A stretch of DNA of 64,000 nt from Natronorubrum sediminis (GTDB lineage: Archaea > Halobacteriota > Halobacteria > Halobacteriales > Natrialbaceae): assembly GCF_900108095.1 (NCBI RefSeq), contig NZ_FNWL01000002.1:1018681-1082680 (forward strand), written 5' to 3'. This document shows, one piece after another, positions 18,943 to 27,203 of the stretch. Both the position numbers and the translations under genes were made by a program. The notes beneath the pieces were generated by a model. That model did no database searches. It saw only the letters and a list, made by a program, of their open reading frames with translations, and had not been told where the DNA came from. Numbering within the stretch: position 1 is the stretch's first letter; every line of letters begins with the position of its first letter.

Positions 18943-19182
18943 TGGCGTAACCCACCGCCGCCGCCAGTATAGTTCTTACGTCAGACGGTCCCGCCCACCG
19001 ACCACGGTCGGTGCGCACGCAGCGGACGACGACAGCCACTGTCCTCGAGAGAGCATCAGGGACACGTATTCAGCGAGAGGGCTGTCGAGCACACGCGTCT
19101 GGTATGTGGTCTATCGAGCGCACGCGTCCAACGAGGGGTGTCGCCAGCACGTATTTATCCGAAACGGAAGTATAGTGACGCG

Positions 19183-19947
19183 ATGACGTTCAGCATCTGC
19201 GTCCGCGAGCGCTACGAGACAGACGACGGGGAGAGCCACCACCGATTCGGCGTCGCCGTAACGACGCGACTCCCCGGCGTCGGCGCGCTCTGTCCGTTCG
19301 TCAGCGAACACGGAGCCGTCGCGACACAGAGTCTCGTCAACGTCGAACTCGGCGAGCGGGGAATCGAGTACGTCGACGAGGGACTCGCCGTCGACGATTC
19401 GATCGAAGCACTGCTCAATACGGACGACGGCGCGCCACAGCGACAAGTTCACGGCGTCGACCGCGACGATTCGTTTGCATTCTCCGGCGAGGAGTGCGTC
19501 GACTGGTTCGGTCACCTCGAGCGAGACCACGCGACCGTCGCCGGGAACATGCTGACCGGCGAGGACGTCCTCGAGTCGGTCGCGACGACGTACGAGGACC
19601 AAGCGGTTCACGAGGCGACGGACCGGTCGACCGGCCCGGGTGCCGTAGTCGCCGACACCGAGAGCGAACCGCTGGCGGAGCGACTGATCGACGCGCTCGC
19701 TGCAGGCCATCAGGAAGGCGGCGACAAACGCGAAGAGTTGATGATTCAGAGTGCAGCCGTGGTCGTCGAGTCGACGGAATCCCACGAGTGGGAGCCGCCG
19801 TACAACGACCTGCGAGTCGACGCGACCGAGACACCAATCGAGTCGCTCCGAGAGACGTACGATCTCGCGATGACGGGCTACGAGGCGACGCTCGAACGCT
19901 ACAGCGACGCCTTCGAGGAGGATTCGTTAGCCGAAGCGACCGACTGA
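19183..19947 (+). CDS. DUF1028 family protein (Ntn-hydrolase-like fold)
   Basis: The protein is 254 residues. It begins MTFSICVRERYE and contains FGVAVTTRLPGVGALCPFVSEHGAVATQS, the DUF1028 signature, and a second conserved block around TVAGNMLTGEDVLESVATTYE. The family is assigned to the Ntn-hydrolase superfamily, in which a Thr or Ser exposed after Met removal is the nucleophile; Thr2 fits, but activity is unproven. The upstream in-frame ATG at 19138 is rejected because a TTTAT element near 19154-19158 sits 27 bases before 19183. The tail residues are haloarchaeal and acidic. No substrate is known. Confidence 0.85.
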   Translation: MTFSICVRERYETDDGESHHRFGVAVTTRLPGVGALCPFVSEHGAVATQSLVNVELGERGIEYVDEGLAVDDSIEALLNTDDGAPQRQVHGVDRDDSFAFSGEECVDWFGHLERDHATVAGNMLTGEDVLESVATTYEDQAVHEATDRSTGPGAVVADTESEPLAERLIDALAAGHQEGGDKREELMIQSAAVVVESTESHEWEPPYNDLRVDATETPIESLRETYDLAMTGYEATLERYSDAFEEDSLAEATD

Positions 19948-19977
19948 AATACGGGTCAAAAACGCTGATTCGCCGAG

Positions 19978-20457
19978 TTAGCCACTAAATTCGTAGAGGT
20001 CGTCGCCGACGTGGTGAAGCGAGTCGACTACCTTTCCTTCTTTACCGGCCATGTCCGCGCCGTCGACTCGAGCGCGGCCGACGGCGAGGACCTTGCCGTG
20101 TGATTCTTCGGCGATGACGACCAGATCGTCGGGAGAGATGTCCTCGGTCGCCTCGGTGATGCCCGGTCGCATCACGTCCGCGCCGTCGCTGACGAACGAG
20201 ATCGCGCCGGCGTCGACGGTCACGACGCGTCGGTTCGGACCGTACGCGTTCGCCCCTCGCACGGTCACGAACGGCTCCTCGTCGAAGTAGGCGACCTGTG
20301 GCTCGCCGTCGATGAGGACGACCTCCCAGTCGGTGTCTTCGAACTCGACGCGCTCGTAGGTATCACCGTCGGGGGAGACGCCGAGTTGGTCCTCGAGCGT
20401 GTCCTCTACGTCCGAAACGGCATCACTTCGGAGGTGATGTCGAGATTTGACCTGCAT
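19978..20457 (-). CDS. PUA-domain RNA-binding protein
   Basis: This 159-residue protein has an N-terminal segment MQVKSRHHLRSDAVSDVEDTL and a C-terminal PUA domain (about residues 75-150; RRVVTVDAGAISFVSDGADV and GKVLAVGRARVDGADM). The layout matches the archaeal MCT-1/Tma20-like family linked to rRNA or tRNA binding and translation. GTTAAAT at 20480-20486 (minus strand) is centred about 27 bases before the ATG at 20457, so this start is preferred over 20481. The gene is convergent with DUF1028 and divergent from a zinc-finger gene. The exact RNA target is unknown. Confidence 0.88.
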   Translation of the reverse strand: MQVKSRHHLRSDAVSDVEDTLEDQLGVSPDGDTYERVEFEDTDWEVVLIDGEPQVAYFDEEPFVTVRGANAYGPNRRVVTVDAGAISFVSDGADVMRPGITEATEDISPDDLVVIAEESHGKVLAVGRARVDGADMAGKEGKVVDSLHHVGDDLYEFSG

Positions 20458-20628
20458 ACCCGTAGTATCGCCCGTGTGCATTTAACAGATTAGATTCGTC
20501 TCGAGACCGACAGCGGTCGTCACGCAGCCACTGGCAGGTCACCGAAATCGAAAGACCGGTCGCTCGAATACTCACCGCCGCCAAGGAGTGTGCTAGTTGC
20601 TAAATAATAGCATAGCGTTCTCTCTAGT

Positions 20629-20922
20629 ATGTGGCCTTCCCGAACGCAGACTGAGACAGTTACGTGTCTCGCCTGCGGCGATCAGGTGACGCGATCGATG
20701 GCCCGTGAGTACGACAAGTACGGTGATCGGTGGAATCGTGAAGAGAAGGCGTTCGAGTACCTCTGTAAGTCCTGTGACGACGACCTCTGTCGACAGCCCC
20801 GCGAGGACCTCGAGGATCTGCTCATCGAGACGCGCGCCGGTGAAATCGAGCAGGCACGCTTTCTCTCGCGGTATCTCCACACCGTCGAAGAGCGATACGG
20901 CAGACTCGAGGAAGAGTCCTGA
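20629..20922 (+). CDS. Haloarchaeal small zinc-ribbon protein (DUF7562-like)
   Basis: The 97-residue protein has a CLAC...CKSC pair of Cys doublets (residues about 13-16 and 46-49) that would bind one zinc. The rest is a charged helical C-terminal half (EDLEDLLIETRAGEIEQARFL). The sequence between the doublets, SMAREYDKYGDRWNREEKAF, is a helix. The protein type recurs in haloarchaea, with no function known to me. It is divergent from the PUA protein across about 170 bases. The family name is recalled from similar proteins and is less certain than the zinc site. Confidence 0.75.
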   Translation: MWPSRTQTETVTCLACGDQVTRSMAREYDKYGDRWNREEKAFEYLCKSCDDDLCRQPREDLEDLLIETRAGEIEQARFLSRYLHTVEERYGRLEEES

Positions 20923-21089
20923 GCGGTCGCTAGCCGGATCGAACGTTCGGCAGTTGATACCCAGGCTTCACGAATCCCAATTCGACCCTGCACTACCCCG
21001 TCGCTGGTCGAGAGAGAAGACGGCAACGGGTCGAGTTCCCGTCCCGGCGTCCCGACACGACTTTCACCCTTTCGTCCGTAGGCCACGCT

Positions 21090-22388
21090 ATGAGTGACGA
21101 CGCACAGGCCGAAGCCGGTACGGCCGAAGGGCAGGGCCCCGTCGAGGTCAGCGAAGAAGTCGCACGCCACCTCGAGAACAAACGCGACGAACTCTTCGAG
21201 AAACTCGAAATTCGCGACGAGTTCCCCCCGAACGTGATCGAGGAGGCCGAAGAACGAACCGACGGCGTTCAGGCGGAGATCGAAGACGAAATCGACGAGC
21301 GCGAGGATCTCCGGGATCTGACAACGTGGACGACGGACCCCATCGACGCACAGGACTTCGACGACGCACTCTCGATCGAAGAGCGCGAGGACGAGTACGT
21401 CCTCTGGGTTCACATCGCCGACGTGACCCACTACGTCAATCCCGAGACGGCGATGTGGGACGAGGCCGTCGAGCGCGGAAACACGGTCTACCTGCCGGGC
21501 TACACGATCCACATGTTACCGCCCGTCCTCGCCGAGACCGTCTGCTCGCTGGTTCCCAACGAGGACCGACTGGCTCACACGGTCGAGATGCACCTCGACA
21601 AGGAGACGCTGAGCTACGACGACATCGAGATCTACAAGTCCGTCATCGAGTCCGACGAGCGACTCACCTACTCCCAGGCCGAGAATCGACTCGAGGACCC
21701 CGATGCACCACTCCACGAGGAGAACAAACTGGTCCACGAAGTCGCCGACCGAATGCACGAAATCCGCAAGGAAGACGGCTCGCTCGTGCTCAATCCGGCC
21801 CGCGACCGCGCCCACACCATCATCGAGGAGTGCATGCTGAAGGCCAACAAGGCCGTTACGCACGAACTGATGTGGAATCGCGGTGTCGAGGCGATGTACC
21901 GGGTTCACCCACAGCCCAGCCCCGACGAATGGTCGAAAGCGCTCCAGGAGATTCAGGACTTAGACGGCGTTTCGATTCCCGGCAGCACCTGGGACGACCC
22001 GCGAAAGGCCGTCAACGCGACGCTCGAGGACGCTCCGGGTCGCCAACTCGACAAGATCCAGTGGGCCGTGATGAAGGTGATGCCCCGCGCGAAGTACATG
22101 AACGATCCCTTCGGCGGCCACCACGCCCTGAACTTCGAGATCTACGGCCACTTCACGAGCCCGATTCGCCGCCTCTCGGATCTGATCAACCACTGGATCG
22201 TCTACCAGAACGACGTGCCCGAGAACCTGATCGAACTCTGTGATCGGGCGAGTGACAAGCAAAAAGACGCCGAGCAGTGCGAACGCGAGTACAAGAACTT
22301 CCTGCAGGAGGTCGGCCTCGATCCGATGGCGGTCAACAACCGCGGGATCGAGGTCGTCGATGATGAGAAAGCTGAAAAGACGCTCTAA
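21090..22388 (+). CDS. rnr: RNB-domain exoribonuclease (haloarchaeal RNase R)
   Basis: This 3'-to-5' exoribonuclease of the RNase II/R superfamily is 432 residues. The catalytic segment TTDPIDAQDFDDALSIE at residues 81-97 holds the Mg-binding aspartates (83, 89, 91, 92). The RNB core continues through VLWVHIADVTHYV, PERGNTVYLPG-like and SPIRRLSDLINHW. There is no cold-shock or S1 domain, unlike the bacterial enzyme. This short form is known from haloarchaea, where it is essential in Haloferax. About 75 acidic residues precede the RNB core. The gene stands alone with a roughly 170-base gap upstream. Confidence 0.93.
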   Translation: MSDDAQAEAGTAEGQGPVEVSEEVARHLENKRDELFEKLEIRDEFPPNVIEEAEERTDGVQAEIEDEIDEREDLRDLTTWTTDPIDAQDFDDALSIEEREDEYVLWVHIADVTHYVNPETAMWDEAVERGNTVYLPGYTIHMLPPVLAETVCSLVPNEDRLAHTVEMHLDKETLSYDDIEIYKSVIESDERLTYSQAENRLEDPDAPLHEENKLVHEVADRMHEIRKEDGSLVLNPARDRAHTIIEECMLKANKAVTHELMWNRGVEAMYRVHPQPSPDEWSKALQEIQDLDGVSIPGSTWDDPRKAVNATLEDAPGRQLDKIQWAVMKVMPRAKYMNDPFGGHHALNFEIYGHFTSPIRRLSDLINHWIVYQNDVPENLIELCDRASDKQKDAEQCEREYKNFLQEVGLDPMAVNNRGIEVVDDEKAEKTL

Positions 22389-22407
22389 GCTGGAACGGTA
22401 ACCCACC

Positions 22408-22959
22408 TCACAGCGGTTTTTCGTAGACGCACTCCTCGAGTCCGTCGGCCAGATCGGTCGAGCGCACGTCGACGCACTCGAAACCGGCCGATTCGTAGAA
22501 CGAAATGCCGATTTCGTTGTCGGCGAGGACGGAGAGGCGCATCCGATCGAACGACGACTCGAGGTCGGCCTCGAGTCGCTCGAGCAGCGAACTTCCTGCG
22601 CCTGCTCGCCAGTAGTCTGGCCGAATGTACAAGCGAGCGAGGTACGCCACGGACCGATCTTCGGGCCACGGAACGACGTGAGCGAAGCCCAGACAGTCCC
22701 CGTCGAAATCGGAGCCGGAGTCGCTCGGTTCCAGTCGTTCCGTCCCCTCGGGCTCGACGACGAGGAACGTCGCGTTCTCTCGCTCGAGTGCGTCGGTGAT
22801 CGCCGACTCGAGATCACCGATCGCGTACCAGTCGTCGACCACTTCGTCGACGAGGGTTGGCCCGAGAATTTCGTCGTAGGCGGCGTGCCAGCTCTCGCGG
22901 GCCGTCTCGTGGACGGCCCACACGTCGTCGCTCGTCGCGCGCCGAACGACTCGAGTCAT
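22408..22959 (-). CDS. GNAT family N-acetyltransferase
   Basis: This 183-residue acetyl-CoA-dependent acetyltransferase has the motif A segment VAYLARLYIRPDYWRAGAGSSLLERLE, with the RxxGxG-type loop as RAGAGS, and the C-terminal motif B (LSVLADNEIGISFYESAGFE). The N-terminal part (WAVHETARESWHAAYDEIL) resembles the RimI-like or aminoglycoside-type branch. The substrate is unknown. The gene is convergent with RNase R at 19 bases and is not obviously part of an operon. Confidence 0.88.
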   Translation of the reverse strand: MTRVVRRATSDDVWAVHETARESWHAAYDEILGPTLVDEVVDDWYAIGDLESAITDALERENATFLVVEPEGTERLEPSDSGSDFDGDCLGFAHVVPWPEDRSVAYLARLYIRPDYWRAGAGSSLLERLEADLESSFDRMRLSVLADNEIGISFYESAGFECVDVRSTDLADGLEECVYEKPL

Positions 22960-23076
22960 GGATGTATATACTCGGTCCGCAGGGAAAAGTTCGCACCCAG
23001 CCCGTGAGTGGTCGTCTCACTGTTGAGACGCGGTTAGGGAAGTCGAGAGCTCCGCCGCTCCTCTGCTGAGGAAGCG

Positions 23077-24030
23077 TCACCGAGAGATCGTGGTCCCGTC
23101 GTCTGTGACGAGAGCGTCGACCTCATCTTTGGTGAGAAGCGCCACGTCCCCGGGAATCGTGCGTTTGAGCGCCGCCGTCGCCGCGGCGTACTCGAGCGCT
23201 TTTGGGACGTCGTCGCCGTGGAGTCGCCGAGCGATGAACGCGCCGCTGAAGGCATCACCGGTGCCGATTGGCGAGACGGTGTCCGTCTCGTAGGCGGCCT
23301 GATCGTGGACGACGTTGTCGTGCCAGGCGAGTGCCCCCTCGGAGCCGCGAGTGACGACGACGGTCGTGAAGTCGTACTGCGACCCGAGCTGGTGGGCAAG
23401 TTGGCGGGGGTCGCCCTCGAAGTCGAGCACCGTCCGCGCGTCTCGAGCCGCGATGAGCAAGACGTCGATTCCGGGGAACAGCCGGGTGAGCGTCTCTCGA
23501 GCTTCCTCCGGCGTCCAGAGCTTCCTCCGGTAATTGAAGTCGAACGCCGTCGTCGTTCCGCCCTGTCTGGCCGCCTTGAGCATGCTCGCCGTCGTCTCTC
23601 GTAACGTCGAGGAGAGCGCGGGCGTGATCCCCGTCGTGTAGAAGACGCGGGCGTTTTGTACCTGGTCGATGTCGAACTCTCGAGCCTCGGCGCTCGAGAT
23701 GGCAGTATTCCCCCGATCGTAGATGACGTTCGTCCCTCGCGGGCTGCCCGCTCGCTCGTGGTAGTAGGTCCCTTGTCGACCCTGCTGACTCCAGACGACG
23801 TCGGTTTCGATGCCGTGTCCCCGGAGTTCGTTGACGACGCGTCGACCGAGGGGCGAATCCGGAACTTTCGACAGCCAGGTCGCCGTCGCGCCGAGTCGGT
23901 CGGCCGCGATCGCGGCGTTGCTCTCCGCTCCCGCCGCGCGGACTTCGAACTCGCCCGCGTTCTCGAGTCGTTCGTCTCCCGGCGGCGTCAATCGCAGCAT
24001 CGTCTCGCCGAACGTGACGATATCGCTCAC
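23077..24030 (-). CDS. kdgK: PfkB-family sugar kinase, probable 2-keto-3-deoxygluconate kinase
   Basis: The family phosphorylates sugars. The N-terminal segment DIVTFGETMLRLTPPGDERL matches haloarchaeal KDG kinases of the semi-phosphorylative Entner-Doudoroff pathway. The 317-residue protein has the second PfkB signature with catalytic base Asp259 in SPIGTGDAFSGAF, and FNYRRKLW typical of KDG kinases. The frame has GTG codons at 24057 and 24030. I prefer 24030 because it places the conserved start of strand 1 at the N-terminus. A possible KDG/KDPG aldolase gene lies 5.6 kb away. Fructokinase activity cannot be excluded. Confidence 0.85.
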   Translation of the reverse strand: MSDIVTFGETMLRLTPPGDERLENAGEFEVRAAGAESNAAIAADRLGATATWLSKVPDSPLGRRVVNELRGHGIETDVVWSQQGRQGTYYHERAGSPRGTNVIYDRGNTAISSAEAREFDIDQVQNARVFYTTGITPALSSTLRETTASMLKAARQGGTTTAFDFNYRRKLWTPEEARETLTRLFPGIDVLLIAARDARTVLDFEGDPRQLAHQLGSQYDFTTVVVTRGSEGALAWHDNVVHDQAAYETDTVSPIGTGDAFSGAFIARRLHGDDVPKALEYAAATAALKRTIPGDVALLTKDEVDALVTDDGTTISR

Positions 24031-24261
24031 GGGTCGGTCCCCCAGACCGGACCGCACGTGTGTTCCACAGCCATGTGGAGAGCAACGAACGGCGGTGGCA
24101 TAAGTTGTGGCGTTGTCACGCCCCGCTCGTGCTCACACACTCGAGACGGATTCACGCGGTTCGTCGGTTCACGCGGTTCGTCGACGGCATATTATTCGTC
24201 TGCAGGGCGCAGTTCGCTCGAGGAGCAGGATCTCTCCCGTCGAAAATTCGTTTCGATCGGT

Positions 24262-25437
24262 TCAGCCCACGAGTCGCGAGTCGACCGAGAGCACGGCTGG
24301 CGCGGTGTCTGACGTCTCTGCTCCGTCGTCGGACACCGCTGAACGGTCGACGTCGACCGAACCCCCGAATTCGGCGAGCAACTCACAACTCGAGGCCACG
24401 TGGTCGCTCACGCTCGGGACGCGAAGGCGGCCGCCAGCGAGTGCGAGGAAGACGACCAACTGGTCCGCCAGGTGTCGGTCGATCGGTGGGGCTGGCTCGT
24501 CCGACGCCGCACCCCTCTCGAGAAATCGAAGCAACTCGTCGGCCGCGTCCTCGCCGACGCGTTCGGCCGGCTTGCCGCGCTCGCCGAGTGCACTGAACCC
24601 CGCGACGCCTCGCGTGTGGTCGAGTCGGAGCACGATGGCCGACCCCGGCGACGGACTGGCGACGGCCTCCTCCCGTCGCTCGAGCAGTTCGAGCGCTCTC
24701 CCGTCAGGTCCACCGTTTCCGACTGAAACCTCCGTTCCGATCCCCAGTCGCTCGAGTGCGCCTTCGGCCTGTCTGTGCGCGACGTCGCGATCCGCGAGCG
24801 ATTCCGATTCCGTCGAGTAGAGCCGGACGCCCTCGAGTTCGCCCCGTTCGGTCGAGTCGATCGGCTCGACGCTCGAGGGATCGACGTGTAGCGTCACTCG
24901 GCCGCCGCCGTCGGGGTAGAACCCGCGTCGCTCGACCTCGCAGGACGCGGAGAGTCTGTGTCGTCGGAGGAAGGGGAGCTTGACCTGTCGGAAGTACTCG
25001 AGGGGTGGCGACCACTTCACGTCGGTGCCGCCGGTTACGGTCACGGTGAGTCGAGACTCGAGGATTGTCGCGAGCGGGAGCACGGCGTCGAATAAGAGCG
25101 TCACGCTGCCCGCCGTGTCGATGTCCACGGCGTACTCCCCGCCGGGGAGGGAGCCGGGACCGCGGCTCTGCCAGTCCGTCGCCCCGTCGGTCGACTCGAG
25201 GCTGGGGTCGAATTCGACGGTTTCGGACCCGAGTTCGCCGCCGGAGATGTCGGCGTCACACAGTTGGGCCATCGTCTCGAGCACCGCGAGGTGTTGGTGG
25301 CGAAGGCCGGGTGTCGGTCGATCGCCGCGAACTGACTCGATGCGAATCGACTCGTTTCTCAAGACGGCGAGGGCGAGCGCGCTCCTGATGAACTGGCCGC
25401 CCGCGTCAGAACCGTCGAGCTCGTGGTCCGGAGGCAT
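24262..25437 (-). CDS. rtcA: RNA 3'-terminal phosphate cyclase
   Basis: RtcA converts RNA 3'-phosphate ends to 2',3'-cyclic phosphates with ATP. The 391-residue protein opens with ELDGSDAGGQFIRSALALAV, the family signature, and contains FYPDGGGRVTL. The predicted nucleotidylated histidine is His322 in IDRHLADQLVVFLALAGG. It is longer than the usual 340 residues because of haloarchaeal acidic inserts and a Ser/Asp-rich region near residues 360-380. The gene is divergent from an MFS transporter and stands 230 bases upstream of kdgK on the same strand. No rtcB is seen in the window. Confidence 0.93.
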   Translation of the reverse strand: MPPDHELDGSDAGGQFIRSALALAVLRNESIRIESVRGDRPTPGLRHQHLAVLETMAQLCDADISGGELGSETVEFDPSLESTDGATDWQSRGPGSLPGGEYAVDIDTAGSVTLLFDAVLPLATILESRLTVTVTGGTDVKWSPPLEYFRQVKLPFLRRHRLSASCEVERRGFYPDGGGRVTLHVDPSSVEPIDSTERGELEGVRLYSTESESLADRDVAHRQAEGALERLGIGTEVSVGNGGPDGRALELLERREEAVASPSPGSAIVLRLDHTRGVAGFSALGERGKPAERVGEDAADELLRFLERGAASDEPAPPIDRHLADQLVVFLALAGGRLRVPSVSDHVASSCELLAEFGGSVDVDRSAVSDDGAETSDTAPAVLSVDSRLVG

Positions 25438-25560
25438 GGGGAGAATGCGTCTCTCGAGAAGCGTATTGCTACCGGTGACGGCAGCGAAGTCGTGTGACGA
25501 ATGGTACCTACTGTGCCGCTTTCTGAAGCTTTTCCGTGATGGGTCGACGAGTGAGGACGA

Positions 25561-26877
25561 ATGCGAATCTGGGCCGATCCACTCAAACGCCGCTGGCTGC
25601 TCTGGGCGACGCTCGGCGTCGTCTTCTTACTCGTCAACGTCAATCGTCTCTCTTCGGCCGTGCTGGCGGAGGATCTCATGGGTGCGTTCGAGACGACGGG
25701 AGCCCAGTTAGGAACGCTTCACGCCGTCTTCTTCTGGGTGTACGCGTTCATGCAGATTCCGACGGGCATCCTCGCGGATCGTGTCGGGCCGCGGGTGACG
25801 GCGACGATCGGCGCGGCGGTGATGAACGTCGGCGTGGTCTGGTTCGCACTGACGGACAGCTACCTCGCCGCACTCGCCGCCCGGGGACTCGTCGGCCTCG
25901 GCGGCAGCGTGATCTTCGTCTGCATCCTCCGATTCTGTGCGAACTGGTACCGCGCCGACGAGTTCGCGACGATGAGCGGCGCAACGTTCGCGATCTCCGG
26001 CATCGGTGGCGTCGTCGCGACGACGCCGCTGGCCCTCGCCGTCGACGCTACTGACTGGCGAACGGCCATCGGCGGACTCGGCGTCCTCGGTCTCCTCTTC
26101 GCTGTCGTCGTCTTCGCCGTCGTCCGGAACAGCCCACGTGAGGCCGGTTTCGACTCGCTCGAGGGCGTCCCCGACCAGCCGACGCTGTCGAACGCCGAAC
26201 TCAAGACCTACCTCTCCGATATCTTCCGCGACCCCCTCATCTGGGTCGTCGCCATCATGCTGTTCTGTGCGAGCGGCGTGAACCTCACCCTGTTCGGCCT
26301 CTGGGGGATTCCCTACATCGTCCAGGTGTACGACGTATCGGTCACGTACGCCTCCTTCTTCACCCTCCTCGGCGGCGTCGGCGTCATGATCGGCCCGCCC
26401 GCTATCGGCTGGCTCTCCGATCGAATCGGGAAACGGGGCGAGTTGATGGTCGGCGGTGGGGCCCTCTTCGTCGCGAGTCTCGCGATTATCGCCCTCGTGG
26501 GCGACCCGCCGCTGGTCGTCGTTGGCGCCGTGTTTTTCTTCAGCGGCCTGTTGCTCGGGTCGTTCTTGCTCGGCTACGCGGTCGTCAAGGATCGCCATCC
26601 CGACAGCGCGAGTGGCATTTCGACGGGAACGGTCAACGGCGCGGGCTTCTTCGGCGCGGCGATCTTGCCGACCCTGATGGGCTGGGCGCTCGACGACTAC
26701 TGGGCGGGTGACGTCGTCGGCGGCACCCGCGTCTACACGGAGACCGGCTACCAGATCGCGTTCGCCATCGCGACGGTGGCCGGTTTGGTCGCCCTGTGTT
26801 GTACTCTCTGGCTCTATCGCCACGAACGACGAACGTCCGCAGCCACTGTCGAAGACGGACGACAGCCCTCACACTGA
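25561..26877 (+). CDS. MFS transporter (12 TM)
   Basis: This major facilitator superfamily permease of 438 residues has about 12 hydrophobic helices and a central loop around EGVPDQPTLSNAELKTYLSD. The motif ADRVGPRV between helices 2 and 3 and its repeat SDRIGKRGE between helices 8 and 9 are the MFS loop signatures. The pattern resembles the anion:cation symporter/hexuronate-type branch seen in haloarchaea. The substrate cannot be determined. The C-terminal tail (YRHERRTSAATVEDGRQPSH) is cytoplasmic. It is divergent from rtcA. Confidence 0.88.
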   Translation: MRIWADPLKRRWLLWATLGVVFLLVNVNRLSSAVLAEDLMGAFETTGAQLGTLHAVFFWVYAFMQIPTGILADRVGPRVTATIGAAVMNVGVVWFALTDSYLAALAARGLVGLGGSVIFVCILRFCANWYRADEFATMSGATFAISGIGGVVATTPLALAVDATDWRTAIGGLGVLGLLFAVVVFAVVRNSPREAGFDSLEGVPDQPTLSNAELKTYLSDIFRDPLIWVVAIMLFCASGVNLTLFGLWGIPYIVQVYDVSVTYASFFTLLGGVGVMIGPPAIGWLSDRIGKRGELMVGGGALFVASLAIIALVGDPPLVVVGAVFFFSGLLLGSFLLGYAVVKDRHPDSASGISTGTVNGAGFFGAAILPTLMGWALDDYWAGDVVGGTRVYTETGYQIAFAIATVAGLVALCCTLWLYRHERRTSAATVEDGRQPSH

Positions 26878-26897
26878 TTCGACACGGGTCGAGCCGT

Positions 26898-27107
26898 TCA
26901 CGCGGCTTCGTCGTCGATCCCCGAAAACAGGGTCCAGAAGGCGAGGAGGATCAGGAAGAAGACGACGCCGATTGCGACCCGAATGCCGATCTCTTCGACG
27001 CCGGTCGCCTCGGCGTGCACGAGCGAGGCCGCCCAGCCACCGCCAGCGACGGCGAATCCGGTCGCGACGATGAGCATGAGCAAGAGCCGATCCGTGGGAA
27101 CGTTCAT
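26898..27107 (-). CDS. Small two-helix membrane protein
   Basis: The frame encodes 69 residues starting MNVPTDRLLLMLIVATGFAV, with helices LLLMLIVATGFAVAGGGWAA and IRVAIGVVFFLILLAFWTLF and a short acidic tail GIDDEAA. The frame extends to 27170, but that part (MDAGVANSGCGLNS) is poorly conserved in style, so the ATG at 27107 is chosen. It lies between the MFS gene (convergent) and mutL (upstream on the same strand). The function is unknown. Confidence 0.65.
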   Translation of the reverse strand: MNVPTDRLLLMLIVATGFAVAGGGWAASLVHAEATGVEEIGIRVAIGVVFFLILLAFWTLFSGIDDEAA

Positions 27108-27203
27108 GCCAACCGCTCTACTCGAGAGCGAGTTAAGCCCGCAGCCTGAATTGGCCACTCCTGCGTCCACGACGCGGCGACAGCCGAACGCACCGCCAGC
27201 AGG

